Positions 27,773 through 35,770 of a DNA stretch of 51,643 nt are shown in pieces. A program made the position numbers and the translations under genes. Position 1 is the first letter of the stretch. The number at the start of each line of letters is the position of its first letter. The notes below the pieces were generated by a model. It searched no databases. It worked only from the letters and a program-made list of their open reading frames with translations, and was not told where the DNA came from. This stretch comes from Streptococcus cristatus (GTDB taxonomy: Bacteria; Bacillota; Bacilli; Lactobacillales; Streptococcaceae): the NCBI RefSeq assembly GCF_003943465.1, contig NZ_RJPR01000004.1, positions 97,093-148,735 of the forward strand, given 5' to 3'.

Positions 27773-28491
27773 TGGCAGATACTCAAGAGTTGGAGGACTT
27801 TCGCACAGTCTTGTCTACGTGGCCGGATACTGATTTCGAAATAACAGATACTATTATCAAATTCGGAGATTTTCTGGGAGCACGGCCCCCTTTGATGAGA
27901 GAATTATACAAGTTAATCAAGCTGAAAGGATCTCAATACGAATACAATTCTTTGCTTGGAACGACTATTCTTTTTACCCGTACTCAGAACGGTCAGATTA
28001 CCTTCTCTTTTAACGGGGAAGAGCAGGTGTGGTCGGAAGATTCATTTTTTCTATTTTTGGCTATTCTAGATGTCTATTTTGGAAAGATTTATCCGATTGG
28101 TTCAGTTGTTGAGCTTGATTTGGATTTGCTGAACAGTGAGCTTAAGGAAATGTTTTCTGAGGAGCCAGGAGCGTTGGTCATGCTGACTGGACGCAAGGCA
28201 CCGTTAGCAGAAGGTTTTGACCCTTATGTGATCGATTATTTTGGTCGAGTATGGCCATTTGGTGAAGTTGCTGCTTTTCCGCCTGTATTTGTTAGCAACA
28301 TGATGATTAAGAATGTTGTTCATTTTGGCTATGAAAATGAATGGGAGGAAAGAATTTCAGAAGAAGTCATTCGCCAGACTTATATCAAAAGCCACCAGTT
28401 GTCAACCGCCTTTATGACTAGGGTAGATCAGTTGGCTTATTTAGCCTTTTTGAATGAGAAGTTAGTAGAGAAGGAGGGATTAGATGAGTGA
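27772..28491 (+). CDS. DUF4176-domain protein of the LXG locus
   Basis: A 239-residue protein. The C-terminal part has the DUF4176 pattern: YPIGSVVELDL (about residues 101-111), a strand ALVMLTGRKAPLA, then YVIDYFGRVWPFGE and a tail. DUF4176 proteins are recurrent in type VII effector loci, with no settled role. The N-terminal 95 residues look like a separate alpha/beta domain, giving a longer protein than the stand-alone DUF4176 form. The stop overlaps the LXG toxin start by eight bases, so production is coupled to the toxin. Confidence 0.72.
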   Translation: MADTQELEDFRTVLSTWPDTDFEITDTIIKFGDFLGARPPLMRELYKLIKLKGSQYEYNSLLGTTILFTRTQNGQITFSFNGEEQVWSEDSFFLFLAILDVYFGKIYPIGSVVELDLDLLNSELKEMFSEEPGALVMLTGRKAPLAEGFDPYVIDYFGRVWPFGEVAAFPPVFVSNMMIKNVVHFGYENEWEERISEEVIRQTYIKSHQLSTAFMTRVDQLAYLAFLNEKLVEKEGLDE

Positions 28492-31099
28492 TGGATTTTA
28501 CGTCGATGTAGAAGAACTATATAATGTTTTTGAGGGGCTTCAATCGCAATCTAAAAAATTAATTAGTAGTTTGGAAGCTGCTAAAAGCTCTTATAATTCT
28601 GTGATCACTTCTAATTCCATGTATGGTAATGTGGGGCAAGCAATCGCGGGCGAGATTAATAGTTCGCATAATATGCTGCTAATGCAACTAAAGGATCTTC
28701 TTTATAGTCTGCAAAGTGACTTTTCTAAGGAAGTGGAGAGCTTTCAATCAGCGACTGGCGAGAAGTCAAGTACAGCGATAATTAGCCATAGTTATTTGAA
28801 GTCTACAAGCGAATATTTTGATACCCTAAAAGGTGAGATTGATCAAATTAGAAAAACAATCAACAGCGCAACGGATAGCGTCAGTGACCTAGTCTCTGTG
28901 ACCAGCGATGCTAAGAACTATGAGTATTTTGGAGGTAATCTCTCGAATGCTAAGGAAGTGATAACGACTACGATAGAAAAAGTCTCAACCTGGGATGGCC
29001 AAGGCACCGCATTGGCAACGGAGACTAGTCTCCAATATCTGCAAGAATTGCTGGGTCAACTGCAGCAGACAAATGAGCTAGACTATAGCGATCCTATTAT
29101 CAGCCAAGTAGTGAACAATCTTTCCCCCATGGCAGATAAGGTCAAGGAGATAGATGATCAGATAGATGAGAGTGTCCAGAAAGCCGAGCTAGAGGCACAA
29201 AAAGCCAAGGAATTGGAAGACAAGGAAAAGGAGAGGATAGAAAAGGATTGGCGCCTTCACCATCCAATTCAGGCCACGTTGCGAGATTGGCGTAAGGGCT
29301 TCTCTGATAGTTTAGACGGAATGACTGAATGGATGAAGGATGATCCGAACTGGGCCTACATCAAAGGTTTTGGGGATGCAGCCTTTGGCGTTTTAGGTGA
29401 TGCAACGTTTGGAGCTGTAGAATTTGGTGTTGATCTTGCCCAATACACCCACGAAGGTCTGACGTTTGGTTATAATTCTCTCATGGGGAAAGAAACTCCG
29501 CAGTGGATGAAGGATGATCTAGAAGGTGGGAAGAATGCTCTTGGCGAAGCCTTACTAAATACGCTTGGGACTGCTTATGGATTAGTCACAATGATTCCAG
29601 AAGTGAATGATTTGATTAATGCCTTAGACGACAGTACTCGCGATGGCAGTCTCATGGGGTCGATTCTACATGATGCCCGTCATGCCAAAGATTTGAAACA
29701 GCAACCGATTCGTGATAAAATTAAATTGGTTGGACAGTTTTCGGGTTACGAAAGTGGACAGGCTGCGGGAGAAATCATCAGTGAGATCGTTTCATTTATT
29801 GGTCCTACTAAGTTAGCCAAGATAGCCGGCAAGAGCAAGCTGGTAAGCCGATTGTCACAGGTGCCCAAGATTGAAAAGGGTCTATCTTATATAAAACAAG
29901 CTCGTACGATGTTGTCTGACAACTATCTGAGTACACTAGCACGGGAGAGCTATGGTGCGACCAAGGACTTCTTTAGAAGTCGTTTGGGGAATCTATGGGA
30001 TGACTTGAGTTACAAGAAGTTCTCCTTTGCGGGGTTGGATGATTTCCGCTATGGAGATGACATTGGCAAGCATACCGCTCGACTTTACCAGAGTACGGGT
30101 GAGAGTGCGGAGTTTCAGCGTATACGCCAGAAACTCTATGGCGAGGCAAGCGAGCAGAGCGGTCGGAAGGTTAGTCGAGAATTCAGCAAGGAAGCTAGTG
30201 AGCAGTTAGCTAAGCATAGTGATGATGTAGCTAAAAGTGCGAAAGAGGCTGCAGAGCAAGCAGGCAAGAAAGCTCGTCAAGAGTTCAGCAAAGAAGCCAG
30301 TGAACAACTATCTAAGCATAGTGATGATGTGGCTAAGGGTGCGAAAGAGGCTGCAGAACAAGCTGGTAAGAAAGTTGGCAAGGAGTTCAGCAAGGAAGCT
30401 AGTGAGCAGTTAGCTAAACATGGCGATGAAGTAGCTAAGGGTGCGAAAGAAGCTGCAGAACAAGCAGGCAAGAAAGCTCGTCAAGAGTTCAGCAAAGAAG
30501 CCAGTGAACAACTGACTAAGCATGGCGATGATGTAGCTAAAGGTCTGGAAGAAAACGCTGAGAACACTAGTAAAACTGTTAAAGAGGTTGAATATGGCGA
30601 GCACTTTACTAAAGGAGTCAATGGCCGTAAGGAACTCTTGCCAAACGTTCAGTATGTGACAGAGAGTGGTTACCGCTATACGACAGACGAGTTTGGCCGT
30701 ATTTCTCGTGTTGAAGTGGACGAATTGATTCTCAAGAAGGGGAAACGTAATGCCCATAGTCAACGTGTGGCTGGTCGTGAGTATCGGATTACGGAAGCCG
30801 AGCTTTGGGAAGGTCTGGATGATGGTGGACACTTGATTGGGACTCGTTTCAATGGTTCTGGAGACTTTGATAATGTTGTGGCTATGAACCGTGAAATCAA
30901 CCGTCCTGGTGGAACCTGGTACAATATGGAAGAAGAATGGGCGAGTGCACTTAAGGAAGTACCACCTAGAAAAGTCACAGTAGACATTCAGCCAGTCTAC
31001 TCAGGTAAGTCATTGAGACCGGATTCATTTGAGGTTATCTATCAAATAGGCGATGAGAGACCGCGTATTAAATCAATCTTAAACCAAATCGGAGGATAA
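28484..31099 (+). CDS. LXG polymorphic toxin with DNA/RNA non-specific endonuclease tip
   Basis: This 871-residue toxin has an N-terminal LXG helical export domain (1-220), a basic/acidic coiled region (220-260), a Gly/Ala-rich middle (285-500), four 34-residue repeats (566-about 701) and a toxin tip. The tip contains GGHLIGTRFNGSGDFDNVVA with His783, then NREINRPGGTWYNMEEEW. That is the beta-beta-alpha metal nuclease pattern of the NS_2 family, as in the YeeF-type LXG toxins of Bacillus. YezG-type immunity genes follow at once, in agreement. It is predicted to be exported by a type VII system not encoded here. Confidence 0.9.
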   Translation: MSDGFYVDVEELYNVFEGLQSQSKKLISSLEAAKSSYNSVITSNSMYGNVGQAIAGEINSSHNMLLMQLKDLLYSLQSDFSKEVESFQSATGEKSSTAIISHSYLKSTSEYFDTLKGEIDQIRKTINSATDSVSDLVSVTSDAKNYEYFGGNLSNAKEVITTTIEKVSTWDGQGTALATETSLQYLQELLGQLQQTNELDYSDPIISQVVNNLSPMADKVKEIDDQIDESVQKAELEAQKAKELEDKEKERIEKDWRLHHPIQATLRDWRKGFSDSLDGMTEWMKDDPNWAYIKGFGDAAFGVLGDATFGAVEFGVDLAQYTHEGLTFGYNSLMGKETPQWMKDDLEGGKNALGEALLNTLGTAYGLVTMIPEVNDLINALDDSTRDGSLMGSILHDARHAKDLKQQPIRDKIKLVGQFSGYESGQAAGEIISEIVSFIGPTKLAKIAGKSKLVSRLSQVPKIEKGLSYIKQARTMLSDNYLSTLARESYGATKDFFRSRLGNLWDDLSYKKFSFAGLDDFRYGDDIGKHTARLYQSTGESAEFQRIRQKLYGEASEQSGRKVSREFSKEASEQLAKHSDDVAKSAKEAAEQAGKKARQEFSKEASEQLSKHSDDVAKGAKEAAEQAGKKVGKEFSKEASEQLAKHGDEVAKGAKEAAEQAGKKARQEFSKEASEQLTKHGDDVAKGLEENAENTSKTVKEVEYGEHFTKGVNGRKELLPNVQYVTESGYRYTTDEFGRISRVEVDELILKKGKRNAHSQRVAGREYRITEAELWEGLDDGGHLIGTRFNGSGDFDNVVAMNREINRPGGTWYNMEEEWASALKEVPPRKVTVDIQPVYSGKSLRPDSFEVIYQIGDERPRIKSILNQIGG
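29645..30200 (+). repeat. Direct repeat within LXG toxin gene, copy 1
   Basis: About 555 bp coding for residues 388-573 recur at 32245-32800, exactly 2600 bp downstream, without indels and with few substitutions. The homology ends inside the first EFSKEA repeat, where the toxin tips diverge. Confidence 0.92.
30179..30586 (+). repeat. Four tandem 102-bp repeats encoding 34-residue helical units
   Basis: Each unit begins EFSKEASEQL and continues with K-H-(S/G)-D-(D/E)-V-A-K-(S/G)-AKEAAEQAGKK. The fourth unit decays after GLEENAEN. Units 2 and 4 are closest in DNA sequence at the start. The array joins the shared middle to the variable toxin tip. Confidence 0.88.
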
Positions 31100-31100
31100 A

Positions 31101-31586
31101 ATGGAAAAACAAATTAATGAAAAAATTCGTGAGATCGCACAGAGTGTTAATGAGACAATACCAGTAGCTTGGGATAATCTTTTTATTAACATAAGTTTAG
31201 CTTTTGATGGGGGAGAGGTATATTATTTCTTTAATGAAGAGGGGAAAAACGAGTATATCTACAATCTCTATATTCCAAAGCGGTATGGTATTCCCAATTT
31301 AGAATTTCGGAATCAAGAAAGACGCACCTTTAGATTGGCTTGGGAATTGAGAGAAATTTTTGAGAAAGAAGAACAACCTTTGTGGACTTCTTGTACGATA
31401 AAGGTAATTGGCACGAAATTATCTGCTGAATTTGACTATGCACCTTGGAATGAAAGTGATTTTAGCTCAGGTCAACAAATGGATTTTTTTGAATATAAAT
31501 ATCTCGGAAAGCAACCAGCGAATGAAAAAGAACTAGAGCACTTCAAAGCAATGGAAGCCTTCCAGCAGGAACATAACGGCAAATAG
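31101..31586 (+). CDS. YezG-family (DUF600) immunity protein, copy 1
   Basis: 161 residues starting one base after the toxin stop, with GGAGG inside the toxin end. The family character is clear in the N-terminal helix MEKQINEKI, the central strands, the SAEFDYAPW block and a C-terminal EYKYLGKQPANEKELE. YezG protects against the NS-type LXG nuclease YeeF in Bacillus, so this copy is the likely antidote of the toxin before it. Copies 2 and 3 share the C-terminal 30 residues almost exactly but differ in the middle. They may protect against other toxin variants. Confidence 0.88.
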   Translation: MEKQINEKIREIAQSVNETIPVAWDNLFINISLAFDGGEVYYFFNEEGKNEYIYNLYIPKRYGIPNLEFRNQERRTFRLAWELREIFEKEEQPLWTSCTIKVIGTKLSAEFDYAPWNESDFSSGQQMDFFEYKYLGKQPANEKELEHFKAMEAFQQEHNGK

Positions 31587-31587
31587 T

Positions 31588-31630
31588 TTGCTTGGATAAA
31601 AGACTGCCTTAAGGTGGTCTTTTATGGTTT
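31588..31630 (+). terminator. Repeated terminator module, copy 1
   Basis: TTGCTTGGATAAAAGAC followed by a CCTTAAGG centre and GGTCTTTTATGGTTT. The arms pair with two G-U pairs. The same block follows YezG copies 2 and 3. Confidence 0.8.
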
Positions 31631-31655
31631 TCCAACCGCTGGTCCATAGGTTTTG

Positions 31656-31664
31656 TGGTATACT
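31656..31664 (+). promoter_or_regulatory. Extended -10 promoter ahead of YezG copy 2
   Basis: TGGTATACT preceded by TTTTG. The same TTTGTGG(T/C)ATACT string occurs at 34132-34143 and 35522-35533, each time ahead of an immunity gene or relic. Confidence 0.6.
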
Positions 31665-31707
31665 GAGATTGTAGTGGAGCACTGATAGAACTAAATCGGA
31701 GGATAAA

Positions 31708-32193
31708 ATGGAAGAACAAATTAATGGAAAAATTATCGAAATCGTACATCAAGCCAACGATATGATTCCAGTTGAGTGGGATGATTTGTATATTGTAATC
31801 GAGATGGATAAGACATACAGTGGAGAAGTTTATTTTTATTTTAAATATAAGAATGAATATCACTATTATTTATACATTCCTAGAGATTTTGGTGTAGATA
31901 AATTCGAAATTTATAGCCAAACAGATCGATTATTTGAGAAGTCACAAGAATTAAAAAAAGTATTTGTTGAGAATGATTTGACAGATTGGTATATTTGTAT
32001 CATTCATTTGGATGAAAATAATAAGCTGTCAGTAGACTTTGACTACGCGCCATGGTTGGAAAGCGGTTATGGTCCAAGCGCTCGAATGGACTTGTTTGAG
32101 TATAAATACTTAGGCAAGCAGCCAGCCAATGAAAAAGAACTAGAACAGTTCAAGGCCATGGAAGCCTTTCAGCAGGAACATAATGGAAAGTAA
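31708..32193 (+). CDS. YezG-family (DUF600) immunity protein, copy 2
   Basis: 161 residues, with its own promoter (31656-31664) and GGAGG site. Its first 40 and last 60 residues are near-identical to copy 3 (34970), while the middle (about residues 45-80) varies. It shares with copy 1 the FDYAPW and EYKYLGKQPANEKELE blocks. No toxin gene stands directly before it, so it is an orphan antidote that would guard against related nuclease tips of kin or rivals. Confidence 0.86.
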   Translation: MEEQINGKIIEIVHQANDMIPVEWDDLYIVIEMDKTYSGEVYFYFKYKNEYHYYLYIPRDFGVDKFEIYSQTDRLFEKSQELKKVFVENDLTDWYICIIHLDENNKLSVDFDYAPWLESGYGPSARMDLFEYKYLGKQPANEKELEQFKAMEAFQQEHNGK

Positions 32194-32237
32194 TTTGCTT
32201 GGATAAAAGACCACCTTAAGGTGGTCTTTTATGGTTT
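32194..32237 (+). terminator. Repeated terminator module, copy 2
   Basis: AAAAGACCACCTT and AAGGTGGTCTTTT pair perfectly. The orphan toxin homology begins seven bases after this module. Confidence 0.85.
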
Positions 32238-33375
32238 GACAAACGGCAGTCTCATGGGGTCGATTCTACATGATATCCGTCATGCCAAAGATTTGAAACA
32301 GCAACCGATTCGTGATAAAATCGAGCTAGCTGGACAGTTTTCGGGTTACGAAAGTGGACAGGCTGCGGGAGAAATCATCAGTGAAATCGTTTCATTTATT
32401 GGTCCTGCTAAGTTAGCCAAGATAGCCGGCAAGAGCAAGCTGATTAGCCGATTGTCACAGGTGCCCAAGATTGAAAAGGGCTTATCTTATATAAAACAAG
32501 CTCGTACGATGTTGTCTGACAACTATCTGAGCACACTAGCACGGGAGAGCTACGGTGCGACCAAGGACTTCTTTAGAAGTCGTTTGGGGAATCTTTGGGA
32601 TGACTTGAGTTACAAGAAGTTCTCCTTTGCGGGGTTGGATAAATTCCGTCATGGAGAGGACATTGGCAAACATACCGCTCGACTTTACCAGAGTACGGGT
32701 GAGAGTGCGGAGTTTCAGCGTATACGTCGGGATCTTTATGGCGAGGCAAGCGAGCAGAGCGGTCGGAAGGTTGGCCGAGAGTTCAGCAAGGAAGCCGGTG
32801 CGCAAGCTCATCCTGAAGTCCATTGGGAAGGCCACAAGTGGGAAAGCCATTTGGATGACCTCCATCAGAAAATGTTGAAGAATAATGTTCCGGTAACTTC
32901 TGAAGTACATACGATAGAAGAGATAGCTAAACAACAAGCTGAGATATTAAAAGTCCGCTATGGCGAGGAGGCGCTTTCTTCAAGTTTGAAGAAAGGTAAC
33001 TTCGGTGAAATGGTTCAGGATGAGTACTATCGTCAGTTTGGTTATGAACGTATCAGTAAGGACATAGTAACGGGATTGGGTGATGCTGGTCATCAGGGGA
33101 TTGATGGTGTTTACTACAATCCTAATGGCCACCCACCATACATCATTTCGGAGGCTAAGTATAATAAAGCTAGACTTGGTAAAACTAAAGATGGGAAACA
33201 GATGAATAAACGGTGGATAAGGAATAGACTTAAAAAAGCAGTCAATTCAGAACACTACGATGCGATTCTTAAAGCGCAATATGCGGGTGATATCCAAAAT
33301 CACTTATTCAATGTCAAAAAGAATGGGAATATTATTGTTAATCAACTGGATGATGCCGCTAAAAAGATGAAATGA
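32221..33375 (+). CDS. Orphan LXG toxin module with PoNe-like PD-(D/E)XK nuclease tip
   Basis: The open frame starts in the preceding terminator (GTG 32221; first in-frame ATG 32254) and has no ribosome site, promoter or LXG domain. Residues 9-191 copy the middle of the LXG toxin. From about residue 194 the sequence is new: KKGNFGEMVQDEYY (258-271), GIDGVYY with Asp295 and IISEAKY with Glu311 and Lys313 give the PD-(D/E)XK pattern G-x-x-GE, D, E-x-K typical of PoNe DNases. The next gene encodes a PoNi-like protein, which supports this. It is probably a silent donor cassette for tip switching rather than an expressed toxin. Confidence 0.82.
   Translation: MVFYGLTNGSLMGSILHDIRHAKDLKQQPIRDKIELAGQFSGYESGQAAGEIISEIVSFIGPAKLAKIAGKSKLISRLSQVPKIEKGLSYIKQARTMLSDNYLSTLARESYGATKDFFRSRLGNLWDDLSYKKFSFAGLDKFRHGEDIGKHTARLYQSTGESAEFQRIRRDLYGEASEQSGRKVGREFSKEAGAQAHPEVHWEGHKWESHLDDLHQKMLKNNVPVTSEVHTIEEIAKQQAEILKVRYGEEALSSSLKKGNFGEMVQDEYYRQFGYERISKDIVTGLGDAGHQGIDGVYYNPNGHPPYIISEAKYNKARLGKTKDGKQMNKRWIRNRLKKAVNSEHYDAILKAQYAGDIQNHLFNVKKNGNIIVNQLDDAAKKMK
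32245..32800 (+). repeat. Direct repeat, copy 2 (5' part of the orphan module)
   Basis: This is the partner of 29645-30200 at constant 2600-bp offset. It begins at GGCAGTCTCATGGGG in both copies. Confidence 0.92.
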
Positions 33376-33382
33376 GGAGTTT

Positions 33383-34072
33383 ATGTTACGAGATAAAATT
33401 AAATCAAAGAATTATTTTATTGGTATTAAGAATGAAGGAGTAGATTGGTTGGAAAATTTAAGAGAGATGAGACCAATAATAACTTCAAATAAATTGAGTA
33501 CCTATTATATTGATTTAGATGTTACAAATAATGAATTATTGAGAACTTGTTATTCATTAGGAGATAGCATAAATAGTATTTTCGAATATTTCAAGGAAGG
33601 TCTACATTATTATAGCTTATCTTATACTGAAAATGATGGTATTTTCACCACTATTGACTATCTGTCCCTAGCGGTTCTTTTTGAAAATCGTAAAGAAGAG
33701 TTTATAGATGATGTAAAAATTTTGTTTGATAAATATGTACAATATTCTGAGGAAGACGAAAGTATTCAAGACGGCTACATTGATACCCTGGCCCTCTATT
33801 TATTGGAAGGAAAGGTAGAAAACTTCCGTTCTCACCTAGAGTATCTCAATATGATTGGGGATGATGCAGATAGTGTCATTGAAGCACAGAAGTTCTGGTA
33901 CTATGCCCACTCAGAAGCATCATGGTATGACACACATAAGACAGAGGATGCCTATTATGGTTACTGGAGTTTTGATACCGCTGCCCTTTGCAAGATGCGT
34001 GGTATCTATGATGAACGTCTCAAAGATTTGGATTTCTTCCCATACGACCTATTGGTTCAGAACGATAAATAA
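33383..34072 (+). CDS. PoNi-like immunity protein (DUF1911-type)
   Basis: A 229-residue helical acidic protein whose start lies seven bases after the orphan toxin stop, with GAGGAG. The second half carries the DUF1911 pattern: WYYAHSEASWYDTHK, then YYGYWSFDTAALCKMRGI and a final FFPYDLLV. DUF1911-type proteins are the known antidotes of PoNe DNases, which fits the nuclease tip before it. It may be expressed by read-through or from an unseen promoter. A GC-rich terminator follows. Confidence 0.85.
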   Translation: MLRDKIKSKNYFIGIKNEGVDWLENLREMRPIITSNKLSTYYIDLDVTNNELLRTCYSLGDSINSIFEYFKEGLHYYSLSYTENDGIFTTIDYLSLAVLFENRKEEFIDDVKILFDKYVQYSEEDESIQDGYIDTLALYLLEGKVENFRSHLEYLNMIGDDADSVIEAQKFWYYAHSEASWYDTHKTEDAYYGYWSFDTAALCKMRGIYDERLKDLDFFPYDLLVQNDK

Positions 34073-34083
34073 TATCTAAGTTG

Positions 34084-34105
34084 ACCGCCCTTTTGGGCGG
34101 TTTTT
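34084..34105 (+). terminator. Terminator after the PoNi-like gene
   Basis: ACCGCCC and GGGCGGT arms around TTTT are followed by TTTT. Confidence 0.85.
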
Positions 34106-34134
34106 AGCTGAGAAAGCTTGGAAGGTATGCTTTG

Positions 34135-34143
34135 TGGTATACT
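34135..34143 (+). promoter_or_regulatory. Extended -10 promoter ahead of the SUKH-like gene
   Basis: TGGTATACT within the recurrent TTTGTGGTATACT string. Confidence 0.6.
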
Positions 34144-34186
34144 AGAGATACAGGAAAGTTGATGATAAATCAAGCTGGAGGTGAAG

Positions 34187-34897
34187 ATGGATAAAATGGT
34201 AAATGAAAAGATTGCGTTTTTAAATAAATACACGCTATCGCCTGAGAAAAAAGTGGAGTTTATAACCGGTAGATCTACTATTTTGAATGCTCCCATTCCA
34301 GAATATTGGAAGGATGTTTTTCTAACGGATGATTTAGACGATAGAAAAGCAGTTATTCTAGGAGTTTTGGGGAAATATCTTGCAGAGGAATTGAGCAATA
34401 CGATTCTTTATCTACAAACATATTTGACTGATATTGAGTTGATGAAAATCGGCGATGAATACTCTATTTTATATACTATTCTTAGTTACAAGACTCAAAA
34501 AACAGTTTTCTATGAAGGGAAAAATCCACTGCCAGAATCAGAATTTAGTGAGAAATTTGACTGTCCGATTGAAAATATAGATAAAACGATTGTAGACTTT
34601 TACACAAAAGTTCATAATGGCTTTTACTACTACCCTAGTAAAACAATGGGCTTGGATAACACTGAAAATATTGATTCCATGGCTGATTTTGAATGGGAGT
34701 ATGGAGACCAGTTGGAGATGGATTTAACATCTTGTTATAATTTTTTCAGTAACGGGATGGGGACCTATGTGGTACTTGATTTAAACCAAAATCTGGAGAC
34801 AGGAGCATATCTTTGGTCCACCAAAGAGCTTCCCAAAGGAAACTTAAATTTTTGGGATATCATCGATGAATGGATTATCATTGGACTGGATTTTTAA
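34187..34897 (+). CDS. SUKH/SMI1-KNR4-like immunity protein
   Basis: About 236 residues. GGAGGTG (34177-34183) lies very close to ATG 34187; a second ATG at 34196 is also possible, and GTG 34181 is not likely. The C-terminal part reads like a SUKH immunity fold (SCYNFFSNGMGTYVVLDLN, then GAYLWSTKE and NFWDIIDEWIIIGL). SUKH proteins neutralise many nuclease toxins. The N-terminal 130 residues are less typical. It stands without a toxin gene but with its own promoter, as an added antidote in the island. Confidence 0.65.
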   Translation: MDKMVNEKIAFLNKYTLSPEKKVEFITGRSTILNAPIPEYWKDVFLTDDLDDRKAVILGVLGKYLAEELSNTILYLQTYLTDIELMKIGDEYSILYTILSYKTQKTVFYEGKNPLPESEFSEKFDCPIENIDKTIVDFYTKVHNGFYYYPSKTMGLDNTENIDSMADFEWEYGDQLEMDLTSCYNFFSNGMGTYVVLDLNQNLETGAYLWSTKELPKGNLNFWDIIDEWIIIGLDF

Positions 34898-34969
34898 AAG
34901 AATCGTCAATAAGGTTAAGAATGGACAAGATTTGCTAGCTGCAATTTAGCGAGTTAGAAAGAGAATAAT

Positions 34970-35455
34970 ATGGAAAAACAAATTAATGAGAAGATTATCG
35001 AGATTGTGCATCAAGCCAATGATATGATTCCAGTTGAGTGGGATGATTTGTATATTGTAATCGAGATTGACAAGACTTACAGTGGAGGGGCTTATTTCTT
35101 TTTCAAATATAAAAATCAATATCATTACCATCTTGAAATGTCAGAAGATTTTGGTCTATCTATGGTAGAAGTTTTAAACGAAAATAAGATTTTATTTAAA
35201 AAATCTGAAGAACTGAAAAAGGTGTTTGTTGAAAATGACTTGGCAGATTGGTATATTTGTATCATTCATTTGGATGAAAACAATAGGTTATCAGTAGACT
35301 TTGACTACGCGCCGTGGTTAGAAAGTGACTTTGGCCCAAGTGCACGTATGGATTTCTTTGAGTATAAATATTTAGGCAAGCAGCCAGCTAACGAAAAAGA
35401 ACTAGAACAGTTCAAGGCCATGGAAGCCTTCCAGCAAGAACATAATGGAAAATAG
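34970..35455 (+). CDS. YezG-family (DUF600) immunity protein, copy 3
   Basis: 161 residues and very similar to copy 2 over the N-terminal 40 and C-terminal 70 residues (EFDYAPW is here DFDYAPW). The middle differs (HLEMSEDFGLSMVEVLN). AAGAGAATAAT gives only a weak ribosome site, and no clear promoter is seen in the 72 bases after the SUKH-like gene, so it may depend on that transcript. The same terminator module follows its stop. Confidence 0.85.
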   Translation: MEKQINEKIIEIVHQANDMIPVEWDDLYIVIEIDKTYSGGAYFFFKYKNQYHYHLEMSEDFGLSMVEVLNENKILFKKSEELKKVFVENDLADWYICIIHLDENNRLSVDFDYAPWLESDFGPSARMDFFEYKYLGKQPANEKELEQFKAMEAFQQEHNGK

Positions 35456-35456
35456 T

Positions 35457-35499
35457 TTACTTGGATAAAAGACCACCTTGAGGTGGTCTTTTATGGTTT
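35457..35499 (+). terminator. Repeated terminator module, copy 3
   Basis: AAAAGACCACCTT and AGGTGGTCTTTT arms with the same flanks as copies 1 and 2. Confidence 0.85.
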
Positions 35500-35589
35500 A
35501 ATCAAACCTTATATATATTGTTTGTGGCATACTAGAACCATAATGAAGCGTGAAAAGGAAATCAGTAGCAAGCCCAATCGGAGGATAAC

Positions 35590-35668
35590 ATGGAAAAATA
35601 AATTAATGAGAAATTATGTATCAAGTAAATGACATGATTAGTATATTATATATTCGAGATAACAAAAT
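35590..35668 (+). pseudogene. Decayed fourth YezG immunity gene
   Basis: After a recognisable promoter (TGGCATACT) and GGAGG site, ATG 35590 begins MEK, then TAA replaces the Gln codon of MEKQINEK. The rest shows a small deletion and matches, in shifted frames, the YezG blocks IEIVHQANDMI and LYIVIEIDK before ending at an IS-like palindrome. Confidence 0.75.
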
Positions 35669-35720
35669 AGGCTCCATAATTCCTACAGTGTTTTATTCAC
35701 TACAGAAATTATAGAGCTTT
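35666..35720. mobile_element. Solo ISL3-type left-end palindrome
   Basis: The sequence is nearly the reverse complement of the left end of the ISL3 element at 45422-45475. It is itself a palindrome with ~24-base arms around TTTTATT. No transposase is attached. On the minus strand it lies 51 bases after the trkH stop and ends in a T-rich run, so it may be that gene's terminator. Confidence 0.75.
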
Positions 35721-35770
35721 TGTTTTTGAACTTGATAATAAACTTAAGTATTATACTATAGTTATTCCTG

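Noticed and set aside
30179..30586. Regular ~102-bp repeats considered as a CRISPR-like array
   Set aside because: The units are contiguous, in frame and encode 34-residue helical repeats; there are no spacers and no cas genes.
27033..35455. Search for type VII secretion machinery (EssC, EsaA, EssB) in the effector island
   Set aside because: None of the genes encodes an FtsK-like ATPase or the membrane components, so only effectors and antidotes are present here.
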